Assembly (NCBI GenBank): GCA_902578815.1
Contig: CACHEI010000001.1
Coordinates: 1 to 64,000, forward strand
DNA from: an uncultured SAR116 cluster alpha proteobacterium
GTDB taxonomy: Bacteria; Pseudomonadota; Alphaproteobacteria; Puniceispirillales; Puniceispirillaceae
Length of the DNA: 64,000 bases
Direction of reading: 5' to 3'
Positions 26,743-35,627 of the stretch are shown here, one piece after another (position 1 is the stretch's first letter; each line of letters starts with the position of its first letter). A program made the position numbers and the translations under genes. The notes beneath the pieces are model-generated. The model did no database searches, had not been told where the DNA came from, and worked only from the letters and a program-made list of their open reading frames with translations.

Positions 26743-29293
26743 TTATAATCCTATTGGGTACAACGATCACGCGCTTAGGCACCCGGTCTTCAAGATATCG
26801 TATTATCGTGGGTGATGCCAGTGCCGCACCCTCGGCTTCCTGCTTGGTGCAATCACGAGCTAGTAGGATCGTGTCCCGCAGTTTGCCATTAACTTGCACA
26901 CCAATTTCAATAATGTTATCGGCAATCAGGCGTTCGTTGGCTGTCGGCCAGGTACTATCGGCCAGCATAGTCTGATGCCCTAGCGTTTCCCATAATTCTT
27001 CTGCAATGTGGGGTGTAAGTGGCGCGATCAGCTGCACCAGTGTCTCGACGGCGAAGCGCCGCGCCGCCGCGATTGAGGGTGATTCACCCTTGGTGTTGGC
27101 GATGGCATTGGCCAATGTATGCAACTGGGCAACGGCGCGGTTTAAGCGGAAACCCTCGATGTCCTGAGACATGCCATAAATTGCTTTGTGGGTGGTGCGA
27201 ACTAACTCCATTCCTTCTCCGTCGGTTGGCGGCGGCGTGCCGATAGTTGGAAGGGTATTGTCATTGGCCATGCGATAGACACGTTTGAGAAAACGTGACG
27301 CGCCCTCGACGCCGGCTTCAGTCCATTCCATATCGCGTTCTGGCGGCGAATCTGATAACATAAAAAGCCGTGCCGTGTCGGCACCATACGACTCAATGAT
27401 GATTTCGGGGTCAACGACATTGCGCTTTGACTTGCTCATCTTCTCAATTCGACCAGCTTTGACGGTCTCGCCGGTTTTGCAATGCCGCCAATCGTTACCA
27501 TTACGTGTGACCTCAGTGGGGAACAGCCATTTGCCATTTCTGTCCTGATACGTCTGATGACAAACCATCCCCTGGGTCATAAGTCCGGCGAAAGGCTCGC
27601 CAAGGTCAAGATAGCCGACCTCACTCAGAGCGCGGGTGAAAAAGCGCGAATAGAGAAGGTGCAGAACAGCATGTTCAACGCCGCCGATATATTGATCGAC
27701 AGGCAACCAATACGCGGCTGCCTCTTTGCTAAAACCAAGGGCGCTTTTTGGGTCGGCATAGCGCAGGAAATACCAGGAACTCTCAAAGAATGTATCAAAA
27801 GTGTCCTGTTCTCGTATCGCCGCGTTGCCACAAGATGGACAACTAGTGTTTTTCCAGCTGGGATGATTGGCCAACGGGTTCCCTGGTTTTGAGAAATCAA
27901 CGTCCTCGGGCAGGGTAACCGGCAGATCTTTCACCGGCACCGGCACCGCGCCACAATTATCACAATAGATGATGGGGATCGGACAGCCCCAATAACGCTG
28001 CCGTGATACGCCCCAGTCACGAAGCCGGAATGTGGTTTCAGCACTGCCGGCTCCAACTGCCTCAAGGGCGTTAATGGCCGCTTGCTTGCCGGCCTCGAGA
28101 TCAAGGCCGTCCCAATCACCGGAATTGATCAATTTTCCTGGGCCGGTATAGGCTTCTTGGATGATTTTAAACTCATTTTGATTCACGTCCGGAGGCAAAA
28201 CGACAGGTGTCACCGGCAGATTATAAGCCCTAGCAAAATCAAGATCTCGCTGGTCATGGGCTGGACATCCGAATATGGCACCGGTTCCATATTCCATAAG
28301 AACGAAGTTAGCGATATGGATGGGTAGTTTTCTGCCGGCAAGCAGTGGATGCTCAGCGGAAAGTCCGGTATCAAAACCTCGTTTTTCGGCTGTTTCGACC
28401 AATGCTTGCGAAGTTCCAAGCCTGGCACATTCTACAAGGAAGTCGGCGGCGTCTCTGTTGCTCTCTCCAAGGAAAAGGGCGAGTGGATGATTCGCCGCAA
28501 CGGCAATGAAAGATGCGCCAAACAAAGTATCAGGACGGGTGGTGAAAACTTCAATGGCGTCTATTGGCACGGTGTCACTGCTGAGTCTGAATTTAACACG
28601 GGCGCCCTCTGATTTTCCAATCCAGTTGTGCTGCATCAAGCGCACGCGATCAGGCCAGCGCTCCAGAGTTTCAATCGCGGCGAGAAGTTCATCGGCATAT
28701 TTCGTGATCTTCAGAAACCATTGCGAGAGCCGCCGACGTTCAACGATGGCGCCAGAGCGCCATCCTCGCCCATCGACAACTTGCTCATTAGCAAGAACAG
28801 TATTTTCTTCTGGGTCCCAATTTACCCAACTTTCCTTACGATAGGCGAGGCCTTTTTCAAAGAATTTAAGGAACATTAATTGTTCATGCTGATAATAATT
28901 TGGATCACAGGTGGCAAATTCTCGGTCCCAATCATAGGCCAGCCCCATGCTCTTCAACTGAGACCTCATGGAAGCAATGTTGTCGCGCGTCCAGCTTCCC
29001 GGATGGGCGCCGCGCTCGATAGCGGCGTTTTCCGCTGGCAGGCCAAAGGCATCCCATCCCATTGGGTGCAGTACATTGAAACCTTTGGCGCGGCGGAACC
29101 GAGCAACGACGTCACCCAGTGTATAATTGCGGACATGCCCCATATGAATCCGCCCTGACGGGTAGGGAAACATTTCCAGAACATAATATTTCGGCTTCGT
29201 TCTGTCGGATGAGGCAGCGAATGAATTTGCCATCGCCCAGCGGGCCTGCCATTTCTTTTCGATGGCAGGTGCATCGTATTGAACCATATTCAT
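26729..29293 (-). CDS. leuS: Leucyl-tRNA synthetase
   Basis: Class I synthetase charging tRNA-Leu. The HIGH motif appears as [12 protein letters not shown] near residue 48 and KMSKS as [12 protein letters not shown] near 620. The editing domain ([22 protein letters not shown]), zinc-like CDNCG/CPSCG pairs and the C-terminal anticodon-binding domain are all present. About 854 aa, full length. The ATG at 29293 is used; a further ATG two codons on (29287) is an alternative start with a GGGG at good spacing. Confidence 0.98.
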   Translation of the reverse strand: MNMVQYDAPAIEKKWQARWAMANSFAASSDRTKPKYYVLEMFPYPSGRIHMGHVRNYTLGDVVARFRRAKGFNVLHPMGWDAFGLPAENAAIERGAHPGSWTRDNIASMRSQLKSMGLAYDWDREFATCDPNYYQHEQLMFLKFFEKGLAYRKESWVNWDPEENTVLANEQVVDGRGWRSGAIVERRRLSQWFLKITKYADELLAAIETLERWPDRVRLMQHNWIGKSEGARVKFRLSSDTVPIDAIEVFTTRPDTLFGASFIAVAANHPLALFLGESNRDAADFLVECARLGTSQALVETAEKRGFDTGLSAEHPLLAGRKLPIHIANFVLMEYGTGAIFGCPAHDQRDLDFARAYNLPVTPVVLPPDVNQNEFKIIQEAYTGPGKLINSGDWDGLDLEAGKQAAINALEAVGAGSAETTFRLRDWGVSRQRYWGCPIPIIYCDNCGAVPVPVKDLPVTLPEDVDFSKPGNPLANHPSWKNTSCPSCGNAAIREQDTFDTFFESSWYFLRYADPKSALGFSKEAAAYWLPVDQYIGGVEHAVLHLLYSRFFTRALSEVGYLDLGEPFAGLMTQGMVCHQTYQDRNGKWLFPTEVTRNGNDWRHCKTGETVKAGRIEKMSKSKRNVVDPEIIIESYGADTARLFMLSDSPPERDMEWTEAGVEGASRFLKRVYRMANDNTLPTIGTPPPTDGEGMELVRTTHKAIYGMSQDIEGFRLNRAVAQLHTLANAIANTKGESPSIAAARRFAVETLVQLIAPLTPHIAEELWETLGHQTMLADSTWPTANERLIADNIIEIGVQVNGKLRDTILLARDCTKQEAEGAALASPTIIRYLEDRVPKRVIVVPNRIINVVV

Positions 29294-29352
29294 CACCCCA
29301 AAAAGGAAGCTCCTACAATGAGTTGCCTACATAATTCCCTGCTAATTTCAAG

Positions 29353-29853
29353 CTATTCCACGGTGGCTTCAATCATTGAAGACCGTAATTCGCGAGCACG
29401 AGTTAGTATTAAATCCTCAAGGTTCGTCTCGAGTTCTTCATCTCTTCCGGATTGGATCCATACGTTGTTTTTGAAATTTTGCACGTAAACTCTCGCTGAT
29501 ACAGCATCCGACCTTAGCTCTCGCCCAACTATGAAAACGACTATTTTAATTCGTTGCGATGTATTGTTTGGTAGCGAATACCAATCGGTAACGATTGAAC
29601 CGCCAAAAGTATCAACGTCTTCTAGTGGAACGAATGATACGACATCTAATGAGGCCCGCCACAAGAGCGCATTTACTGGCATACCATCGCTTTGTTGAGT
29701 TTCGCTAAAAAACTTTGATAGTTTTGTCCCACCGGCTTTACCAGTAATTATTGATACTGGTCCTTCGTCTTCTACTGGTTTGGGGTTTTCAAATCCACTA
29801 CATCCATAAGAAAAGATGGCAAAAGCAACCAAAAAGTACCAATTATTCGTCAT
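29353..29853 (-). CDS. DUF3576 lipoprotein upstream of leuS
   Basis: 166-aa predicted lipoprotein with a short signal (MTNNWYFLVAFAIF) and lipobox SYGC. The mature part matches the DUF3576 family, whose genes stand directly before leuS in many alphaproteobacteria: LLWRASLDVVSFVPLEDVDTFGGSIVTDWYS and RIKIVVFIVGRELRSDAVSARVYVQ are the conserved stretches. Function is unknown; an envelope role is inferred from the lipobox and from lptE in the same operon. A strong terminator of the porin gene lies 20 bases before its start. Confidence 0.85.
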   Translation of the reverse strand: MTNNWYFLVAFAIFSYGCSGFENPKPVEDEGPVSIITGKAGGTKLSKFFSETQQSDGMPVNALLWRASLDVVSFVPLEDVDTFGGSIVTDWYSLPNNTSQRIKIVVFIVGRELRSDAVSARVYVQNFKNNVWIQSGRDEELETNLEDLILTRARELRSSMIEATVE

Positions 29854-29865
29854 TTTATAAGCACT

Positions 29866-29896
29866 CCAAAAAAAGGGGGCCGTTTCCAGCCCCCTT
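29866..29896 (-). terminator. Rho-independent terminator of the porin gene
   Basis: On the minus strand AAGGGGGC, an 8-base loop, then GCCCCCTT followed by a run of T (stem arms at 29889-29896 and 29873-29880). It begins 22 bases after the porin stop codon, the expected position. Confidence 0.9.
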
Positions 29897-29918
29897 ACAA
29901 TAGTCGATTTTGCACAAA

Positions 29919-30887
29919 TTAGAAACTGATGTTCAGATTCACACTTGTGCGGCTAGCAGATGTACTGGTTGTAACGCCCAATGAGTTTTTGAGATCTTGA
30001 TCGTTGTGCGTGACATGCAACACCATGCCAGGTGTGACGGTGTAGGAAATACCAACACCAGTGTCAGTCATCTCGTACGCAGAATCCTTGTCATCATCAC
30101 CCGAGGCAGAATAGGCTGTCAATTTTACAGAATCTGATACCGTATAAGCAATTCCAACACCGGTACCAACCATAGATTCTGTTACAGTGTTACCAGTATC
30201 TTTCTCGTTTTGAGCCATTGTGACAGTAGCGTTTCCGATACCAATCACTACGCCCAGAGAAGAGGCATCCACTTCCGTTGTGGCTACTCCTGTATCGTTC
30301 TCCATCGTGGCATACTTAAGAGTGACTGATGCACCAGCTGCGTCTGTAGCAAACTTCAAACCATAATATGTTTCCTCAGCAGTGCCACTGTCACCACGAC
30401 CAAGCGCAAATGAAAATCCGCCCATGGCTGGTGATGTGTAAGTAACATCCGGGTCACCAATTGACTCGTCTGCTGGAAGCACCTGGTATTGAAGCGCGTT
30501 TTGGGTCGCGTTGTTGCCTGACACCCATGTCACTGTTCCTTCGTCCGGTGTCACATCAACTGCAGTTGCAAAACCTGTCATGCTTTCGCCAAGTGGACCG
30601 AAGCCGATTGTACCAAAATCACCGGTGATAGTGGCACCCGTCTCTTCCACACCGGTTTGGCTGGTGTTGACAGTACCTGCAACAGCCATTCCATTATCCA
30701 GCGTGTTAGAGAAAGCGATTGAGTAATCGAAGTTCTCTGTTGAGAGTGAGTTCACGCTTGTTCCACCTGAAACATCAGTTGAAACATATGCTGCTTCGTA
30801 TCCACCGGAAATTGACACGTCTGCAGACGCTGCAGACACGCCACCAACCGCTACAAGTGCGGTCGTCGCAAGAAGTACCTTACGCAT
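29919..30887 (-). CDS. Outer-membrane porin
   Basis: 322-aa beta-barrel protein of the general porin type. A clear signal peptide (MRKVLLATTALVAVGGVSAASA, cleaved before DVSISGGYEAAY) is followed by alternating short strands rich in Gly/Thr/Asp. The sequence ends in NLNISF, a terminal Phe used for BAM recognition. The composition is acidic, as in marine bacteria. A GGGAG Shine-Dalgarno precedes the ATG. It is a monocistronic unit with its own terminator and two perfect palindromes upstream. Substrate preference cannot be read from the sequence. Confidence 0.9.
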   Translation of the reverse strand: MRKVLLATTALVAVGGVSAASADVSISGGYEAAYVSTDVSGGTSVNSLSTENFDYSIAFSNTLDNGMAVAGTVNTSQTGVEETGATITGDFGTIGFGPLGESMTGFATAVDVTPDEGTVTWVSGNNATQNALQYQVLPADESIGDPDVTYTSPAMGGFSFALGRGDSGTAEETYYGLKFATDAAGASVTLKYATMENDTGVATTEVDASSLGVVIGIGNATVTMAQNEKDTGNTVTESMVGTGVGIAYTVSDSVKLTAYSASGDDDKDSAYEMTDTGVGISYTVTPGMVLHVTHNDQDLKNSLGVTTSTSASRTSVNLNISF

Positions 30888-30915
30888 TATATTCTCCCTT
30901 TTAATAGAGATTAAT

Positions 30916-30929
30916 CAACAATATTGTTG
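30916..30929. promoter_or_regulatory. 14-bp palindrome upstream of the porin gene
   Basis: CAACAATATTGTTG is a perfect palindrome 28 bases before the porin ATG, probably within the 5' untranslated leader. It could be an operator or an RNA hairpin. Confidence 0.45.
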
Positions 30930-31002
30930 TGCGATGAACATAGACCTCTGAAATCCGCGGTTGCCAATCATTTGTGTAAGTTGGCTGGCTGTTTTTTGAA
31001 GG

Positions 31003-31022
31003 GTGTTGCATATTTGCAACAC
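31003..31022. promoter_or_regulatory. 8-bp inverted repeat in the porin upstream region
   Basis: GTGTTGCA TATT TGCAACAC: perfect 8-base arms around a 4-base centre, 115 bases before the porin ATG. No T-run follows on either strand, so it is unlikely to be a terminator. A regulator-binding site for the porin promoter is the likelier reading. Confidence 0.45.
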
Positions 31023-31146
31023 AAAAATGACAAAGGATTTTTTGCATTGTGTTAATTCGATGCATTATTAATGCTCTAAAGAGTTACGGCATAGCTCCTG
31101 TTGCACGGAAAGACATGTGCAATTAATCTAGAAAACGGTCAATGTT

Positions 31147-32175
31147 ATGAAAATTTATGAAATTTTGTCGAACCCATATTGGATGCCAAGCAGTCTAAGT
31201 TTTGAAGAAATATTTTTTGAAGAAATTTCAGAGCATACGCTAAAACAATCGTCATTTCTTGACCAACGCGCCGTGGGAAAAACTGGCAAGTCTGTAAAAA
31301 TTCCTATTCGCCACCTCTTAGACAATTGTCATTTAATCGATGCTAGTGGATCAATTAATCATATTTTTCACATATCACATGTTGGATCGACATTTATTGC
31401 GAAGCTTTATGATGAATTTTTTGCTGCCACTGTTTACAGGGAGCCAACGGCCTTCAAGGGTTTGGCATTTTTGTGTCGTGAAACAAAAAACGGCGTGACG
31501 CCATTTGGTCCCGAAGAACTGTCTCGTTTATACAAGCTACTTTGCAAGCTTATGATGAGAGGAAACAAAACGACAATTATAAAACATTCAAGTCAAAATC
31601 TGGTTATCCCAGATTTCAATGCTGCAACGAGGGTTGACCTTAAACCTGCTTTGTTTGTTTATACGTCCCTTAAGAAATTCTTATGTCATGGTTTAGTTTC
31701 ACCAGGGTTGCAATCTGACGCCGTAAATGGTGCGGATGCGCGCATAAAGTTTTTCAATTCAACATCCACGCTCGATACGGTGGCTCTCAGTCAAATGAGT
31801 AAAATCCAGCAAATTTCTCTCATTTGGGTTGCAGAGATGATTAAAGTTCTGGCCAGATTCGATGAAGAACGCAATGATCAACTTTTTAATTTCGACGAAG
31901 TAATGTCCTCTGAATCCAAAAGTGAAATGGTAAACATTCTCTCGAATGCGTTTAACATTCCAATCTTGAAGAGCCAGATCGCAAACATAGAAGGTGCTCC
32001 AATTTGGGAGAAAAATTCAAAAGGGCTTTCCCAGGGTGGGTATGCGTCAAGGCAGCAAAAAATAAGTCAAATTGAGGTGAAAGAAAAAGATCAGATCATT
32101 GAAGGTATAAACTGGGTCATTAACCTTTGCGATAGAAACATCATGTTCCGACCCTTGCTTCGACACATTGAATAA
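31147..32175 (+). CDS. Uncharacterised protein, possibly sulfotransferase-like
   Basis: 342 aa, not firmly assigned. The segment HIFHISHVGSTFIAKLYDEF (about residues 72-91) resembles the phosphate-binding loop of sulfotransferase-related proteins (typically hCGSTLLhRLL), preceded by a strand and followed by VYREPTAF, where such proteins have a conserved 'REP'. TTIIKHSSQNLV may match the next strand. The rest is helical with no recognised domain. It is AT-rich compared with the housekeeping genes and lies just before a clear TPR-sulfotransferase gene. I infer a divergent P-loop transferase; the substrate is unknown. Confidence 0.6.
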   Translation: MKIYEILSNPYWMPSSLSFEEIFFEEISEHTLKQSSFLDQRAVGKTGKSVKIPIRHLLDNCHLIDASGSINHIFHISHVGSTFIAKLYDEFFAATVYREPTAFKGLAFLCRETKNGVTPFGPEELSRLYKLLCKLMMRGNKTTIIKHSSQNLVIPDFNAATRVDLKPALFVYTSLKKFLCHGLVSPGLQSDAVNGADARIKFFNSTSTLDTVALSQMSKIQQISLIWVAEMIKVLARFDEERNDQLFNFDEVMSSESKSEMVNILSNAFNIPILKSQIANIEGAPIWEKNSKGLSQGGYASRQQKISQIEVKEKDQIIEGINWVINLCDRNIMFRPLLRHIE

Positions 32176-32263
32176 TTCTTTAGATTGAGCCAATTTATAC
32201 ATGGTGTCGAACTATTGTTGCGAATCAAATCACTCGCCATAATGAGACCTTTTGGAGGGTTTT

Positions 32264-34072
32264 TTGCCACACATTCCGAATGAATTGATTAAACCCCTTC
32301 TTGAGGATCTTCGCCGCGGCGACTTTGCCACCGTGATTTCTGGTTCAAACGATTTGCTCAAAACACACCCCAACTCGGTAATAGTTTTGAACATTAAAGG
32401 TGTCGCACACTTAAATTGTAATGAGTATGACTTGGCAGAACGCTGCTTTGACACGGCAATGAAAAAATCTCCAGATGTTGACTACACCTGCCTCAACCTT
32501 GGCAATCTAAATTTCAAAAGGGGCGCTTTTAATCTTGCAAAAAAGAATTACCAGAAGGCATTGCGGCTCAATCCAAGGAACCAGCAGGCAGCAAACAATC
32601 TGGGAACTGCGTTTAAAGAAATGGGTGACCTAAAAACAGCAGAGAAATTCTACTTAATGGCAATTAAAATTGACAATCGTTTCGCTGACCCACATTACAA
32701 TTACGCTGTCATTCAGAGACAATTAAATAAATTAGATAAGGCAGAAGCCGCTTATAAAAACGCGCTAGCTATTCGGCCACGATATCCCGAAGCTCTAAAT
32801 AATCTTGCTACCTTATTACGTGATCTTGGAAAAACGAATGAGGCAGTAAAGCTTTACAAGGACGCGTTGGAGATAACACCAAATTTTAAACAGGCTTTCT
32901 TTAATTTGTGTGAAACACTTGAAAAGAAAAATTCATTAACCGAATTAAAGGCTCTTTTAAATTCTTCTACTTACTCAATTTTTCTGAATTTAGAAGACGC
33001 AAAATATTACAGTGCATTAATCCTCTTTCGAGAAAAGAAATTTGGTGAATGTAAAGATGCGTGTTTAGAAGTGGATATAAGAAACCTTTCCAAAAAACGA
33101 GTCAGCGGATTTTTGCATCTGAAGGGAAAAGTGTTTGAGAATGTTGGCCAATTTTCCCAGGCATTTATTGCATTTAACGAAATGAACCAATTTTTTAAAT
33201 CCTCTATCGATTATGATGAGAAGGCTAAACTAGCTTATCAAAAAAAGATGCAGGGCAGACGAGATGAGTTGCTTGTTAAAAAAATCAACCGCAAAGCACG
33301 CAAGTGTGACGATGGCAAAAATTTGCTATTTATGGTTGGTTTTCCTAGGTCTGGCACGACACTTCTTGATACAATCTTAAGATCACATAAGGACGTACAG
33401 GTCCTTGAGGAACTACCGATGGTCAGCGAGATGGAGGCCGCTATTCCAAAAATAAACACCATAGCAAAAATTGAGGGGATGAAAGAAGGAACCATACAGG
33501 CCGCCCGGGATGCCTATTTTAGTGAAGCACGAAAACATGTTGATTTTAAAAAATCAAAAATTGTTGTGGATAAGCTACCGCTTAATCTTGCTGAGGTCCC
33601 GCTAATCTCCAAGGTTTTTCCAAAGTCAAAATATCTTTTTGTATCCAGACATCCTTTGGATGCGATCTTAAGTTGCTTTATGCAAAACTTTAAACTTAAT
33701 GAAGCTATGTCAAATATGTTGGAATTGGCAGATATTGTGACTTTGTATGACCAAGTTATGGATATTTTTTTCATGGCAGTAGATAGGTATTCACTTGATA
33801 TCCTCGTTGTGAAGTATGAGGAACTTATAGGAAACATGGAAACCGTGGTTTCAAACATTCTCAAATTTATGGATTTACAGTGGGATGAGGGGGTCCTCCA
33901 ATATCAAAAAACTGCGTTGACGAGAGATGACATTCGGACACCAAGTTATGCTCAAGTGATTCAGCCTTTATACAAGAACGCGGCCTACAGATGGGTTAAT
34001 TATTCTGATGAGTTGGAGGACTGTAAACCAGTTTTGGAGAAATGGGTGCAGAAATTCAGGTATGAAATCTAG
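32264..34072 (+). CDS. TPR-repeat sulfotransferase
   Basis: 602-aa protein with N-terminal TPR repeats (about residues 10-240; units such as AANNLGTAFKEMGDLKTAEKFY and ALNNLATLLRDLGKTNEAVKLY) and a C-terminal PAPS-dependent sulfotransferase domain. The 5'-phosphosulfate loop is FPRSGTTLLDTIL near residue 360 and the 3'-phosphate site is FVSRHPLDAILSCF near 465. I choose the TTG at 32264 because GGAGGG stands 5-6 bases before it; another TTG four codons upstream overlaps that site. The acceptor is probably a glycan or protein at the surface. It is AT-rich, consistent with accessory DNA. Confidence 0.85.
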   Translation: MPHIPNELIKPLLEDLRRGDFATVISGSNDLLKTHPNSVIVLNIKGVAHLNCNEYDLAERCFDTAMKKSPDVDYTCLNLGNLNFKRGAFNLAKKNYQKALRLNPRNQQAANNLGTAFKEMGDLKTAEKFYLMAIKIDNRFADPHYNYAVIQRQLNKLDKAEAAYKNALAIRPRYPEALNNLATLLRDLGKTNEAVKLYKDALEITPNFKQAFFNLCETLEKKNSLTELKALLNSSTYSIFLNLEDAKYYSALILFREKKFGECKDACLEVDIRNLSKKRVSGFLHLKGKVFENVGQFSQAFIAFNEMNQFFKSSIDYDEKAKLAYQKKMQGRRDELLVKKINRKARKCDDGKNLLFMVGFPRSGTTLLDTILRSHKDVQVLEELPMVSEMEAAIPKINTIAKIEGMKEGTIQAARDAYFSEARKHVDFKKSKIVVDKLPLNLAEVPLISKVFPKSKYLFVSRHPLDAILSCFMQNFKLNEAMSNMLELADIVTLYDQVMDIFFMAVDRYSLDILVVKYEELIGNMETVVSNILKFMDLQWDEGVLQYQKTALTRDDIRTPSYAQVIQPLYKNAAYRWVNYSDELEDCKPVLEKWVQKFRYEI

Positions 34073-34134
34073 GTTTATCGAGTTGAACTTTTGATTCGAT
34101 TTATTGTAAAAAATCTGAGAGGACAGGCTCTGTT

Positions 34135-34827
34135 TCATATTTTCAGAGTAGGCCTTTTGGGTTGTATAAATTTTGGGGCAATTGCTGACGGAACTGTGGC
34201 TTGGGATTTTTTTCGAAAAATCAAATTCCACGCAATAGTAATCCTCTCTTCTTCCGTATCGTTAGGATAAACTGAATGTAATAAGGTAGATGGGAAAACA
34301 ATCATTTCGCCAGCTTTCGGTCGCATTGATACCTTTGGTGCAAAGGCATCGGCGTTTAATTCTTGGTAGATGTGATGATCGAACCTTGAATTTATGAACT
34401 CTATCATACCACTTTGACCGCTTTTCACAGCGGGTTGATTTACATAATAAACTCCTGATATGTGGAATCTGCCATGTGTGTGAATGGAGTTAAAGCCGCC
34501 TTTTTTATTTATGTTTACCCAGGCATTTGCTTCAAACTCATAATTGGCGATGTTTATTTTGGCCCCTATTTGTTGCGCATAGGTGCTTGCTGCAATTGGA
34601 AACAATTTTGATATCGCGGAAAATCCAGGCTCTGGCCTCGACATTAAACCGTCGGGAGAATGCCAACTGTCGCCTTTATTTGAAACGTTCACTCCATGCG
34701 CATCTTTGCGCCATGATCTTGCCTCGCTAGCAATTAGCTTGTTTAACTGTTTATGATCGCTAACTGTAAATTTTAATATCGGGCACGAAAACAAATAATT
34801 TTTGTTCATGAATTCAATTTGCTGCAT
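34135..34827 (-). CDS. Putative 2OG-Fe(II) oxygenase (TIGR02466-like)
   Basis: 230-aa protein matching the family of putative 2-oxoglutarate/Fe(II) oxygenases with the pattern HTHGRFHISGVYYVN (first iron-ligand region, near residue 115) and FPSTLLHSVYPND...ERITIAWNL (distal His and 2OG-binding Arg region, near 185). The start is the ATG at 34827, with GGAG seven bases upstream; another ATG lies 12 bases further out. It faces the TPR-sulfotransferase gene. The substrate is unknown. Such genes are common accessory genes in marine bacteria and phages. Confidence 0.78.
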   Translation of the reverse strand: MQQIEFMNKNYLFSCPILKFTVSDHKQLNKLIASEARSWRKDAHGVNVSNKGDSWHSPDGLMSRPEPGFSAISKLFPIAASTYAQQIGAKINIANYEFEANAWVNINKKGGFNSIHTHGRFHISGVYYVNQPAVKSGQSGMIEFINSRFDHHIYQELNADAFAPKVSMRPKAGEMIVFPSTLLHSVYPNDTEEERITIAWNLIFRKKSQATVPSAIAPKFIQPKRPTLKI

Positions 34828-34941
34828 ATTCGACTCCATACATCATTAAAATGAACATGGTTGAACAAAAAGATAATTTATGGGATATCGCCAACTTCTA
34901 TGCACTTAAGATCAACTAATCAGATTGCGATAGAGGCTTTA

Positions 34942-35616
34942 ATGAGTTCAGTTCAGTACAATATCCAAGTAACAAAACAAAGGATCAGAGCTGAGATGCA
35001 TAAATCAGCCCAAGGGCCTTTGAGTATTCCAAAGCTAGTCGCCGTTAGCAAGCAACAACCAGACAACAAAGTTGATCAAAGTATTCTAGCTGGCCATCGT
35101 GTTTTTGGTGAAAACCGTGTTCAAGAAGCAAAGCAGCGGTGGGAAGCCAGAAAAGTCAAGCATCCTGATTTGGAACTTCACCTTATTGGGCCTCTGCAGA
35201 CGAACAAAGTGGCTGACGCTGTCGCGTTGTTCGATGTCATTGAGGTGGTTGATAGGGAAAAACTGGCCAAAATCATGGCAGCTGAAATGCGGCGCCAGAA
35301 CCGGCATCTGCCATGTCTTGTTCAAGTTAATACCGGTGAGGAGCCGCAGAAGTCGGGTGTGATGCCTAGCGAAGTTGATGAATTCATCCATTTTTGCCAA
35401 GAGGATTGCAGTCTCGATATTGTCGGCTTGATGTGTATACCACCCGCAGATGAGGAGTCGGCAATTCATTTCGCGTTGTTGCGAGAGATGGCGAAACGCA
35501 ACGAACTGTCCGAATTGTCGATGGGAATGAGCTCGGATTTCGAGGTGGCAATAGCTTTTGGAGCCACATCAGTGCGGGTCGGCTCAGCCATTTTTGGTGC
35601 GCGTGAAAAGCAGTAA
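34942..35616 (+). CDS. YggS-family PLP homeostasis protein
   Basis: 224-aa single-domain PLP-binding protein of the YggS/PROSC family, which buffers pyridoxal phosphate. Conserved features are LVAVSKQQPDNKV (Lys that binds PLP), FGENRVQEAKQRW, LHLIGPLQTNKV, LVQVNTGEEPQKSGV, GLMCIPP and the C-terminal LSMGMSSDFEVAIAFGATSVRVGSAIFG. The start is the ATG at 34942, after AGAGG. It converges on ribA. Confidence 0.95.
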   Translation: MSSVQYNIQVTKQRIRAEMHKSAQGPLSIPKLVAVSKQQPDNKVDQSILAGHRVFGENRVQEAKQRWEARKVKHPDLELHLIGPLQTNKVADAVALFDVIEVVDREKLAKIMAAEMRRQNRHLPCLVQVNTGEEPQKSGVMPSEVDEFIHFCQEDCSLDIVGLMCIPPADEESAIHFALLREMAKRNELSELSMGMSSDFEVAIAFGATSVRVGSAIFGAREKQ

Positions 35617-35627
35617 TAAATAGTCCG

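Noticed and set aside
30759..30774. TGTTCCACCTGAAACA in the porin gene as a third parS
   Set aside because: Two mismatches to the consensus, palindrome broken, 15 kb from oriC and on a codon run that explains it; most likely chance.
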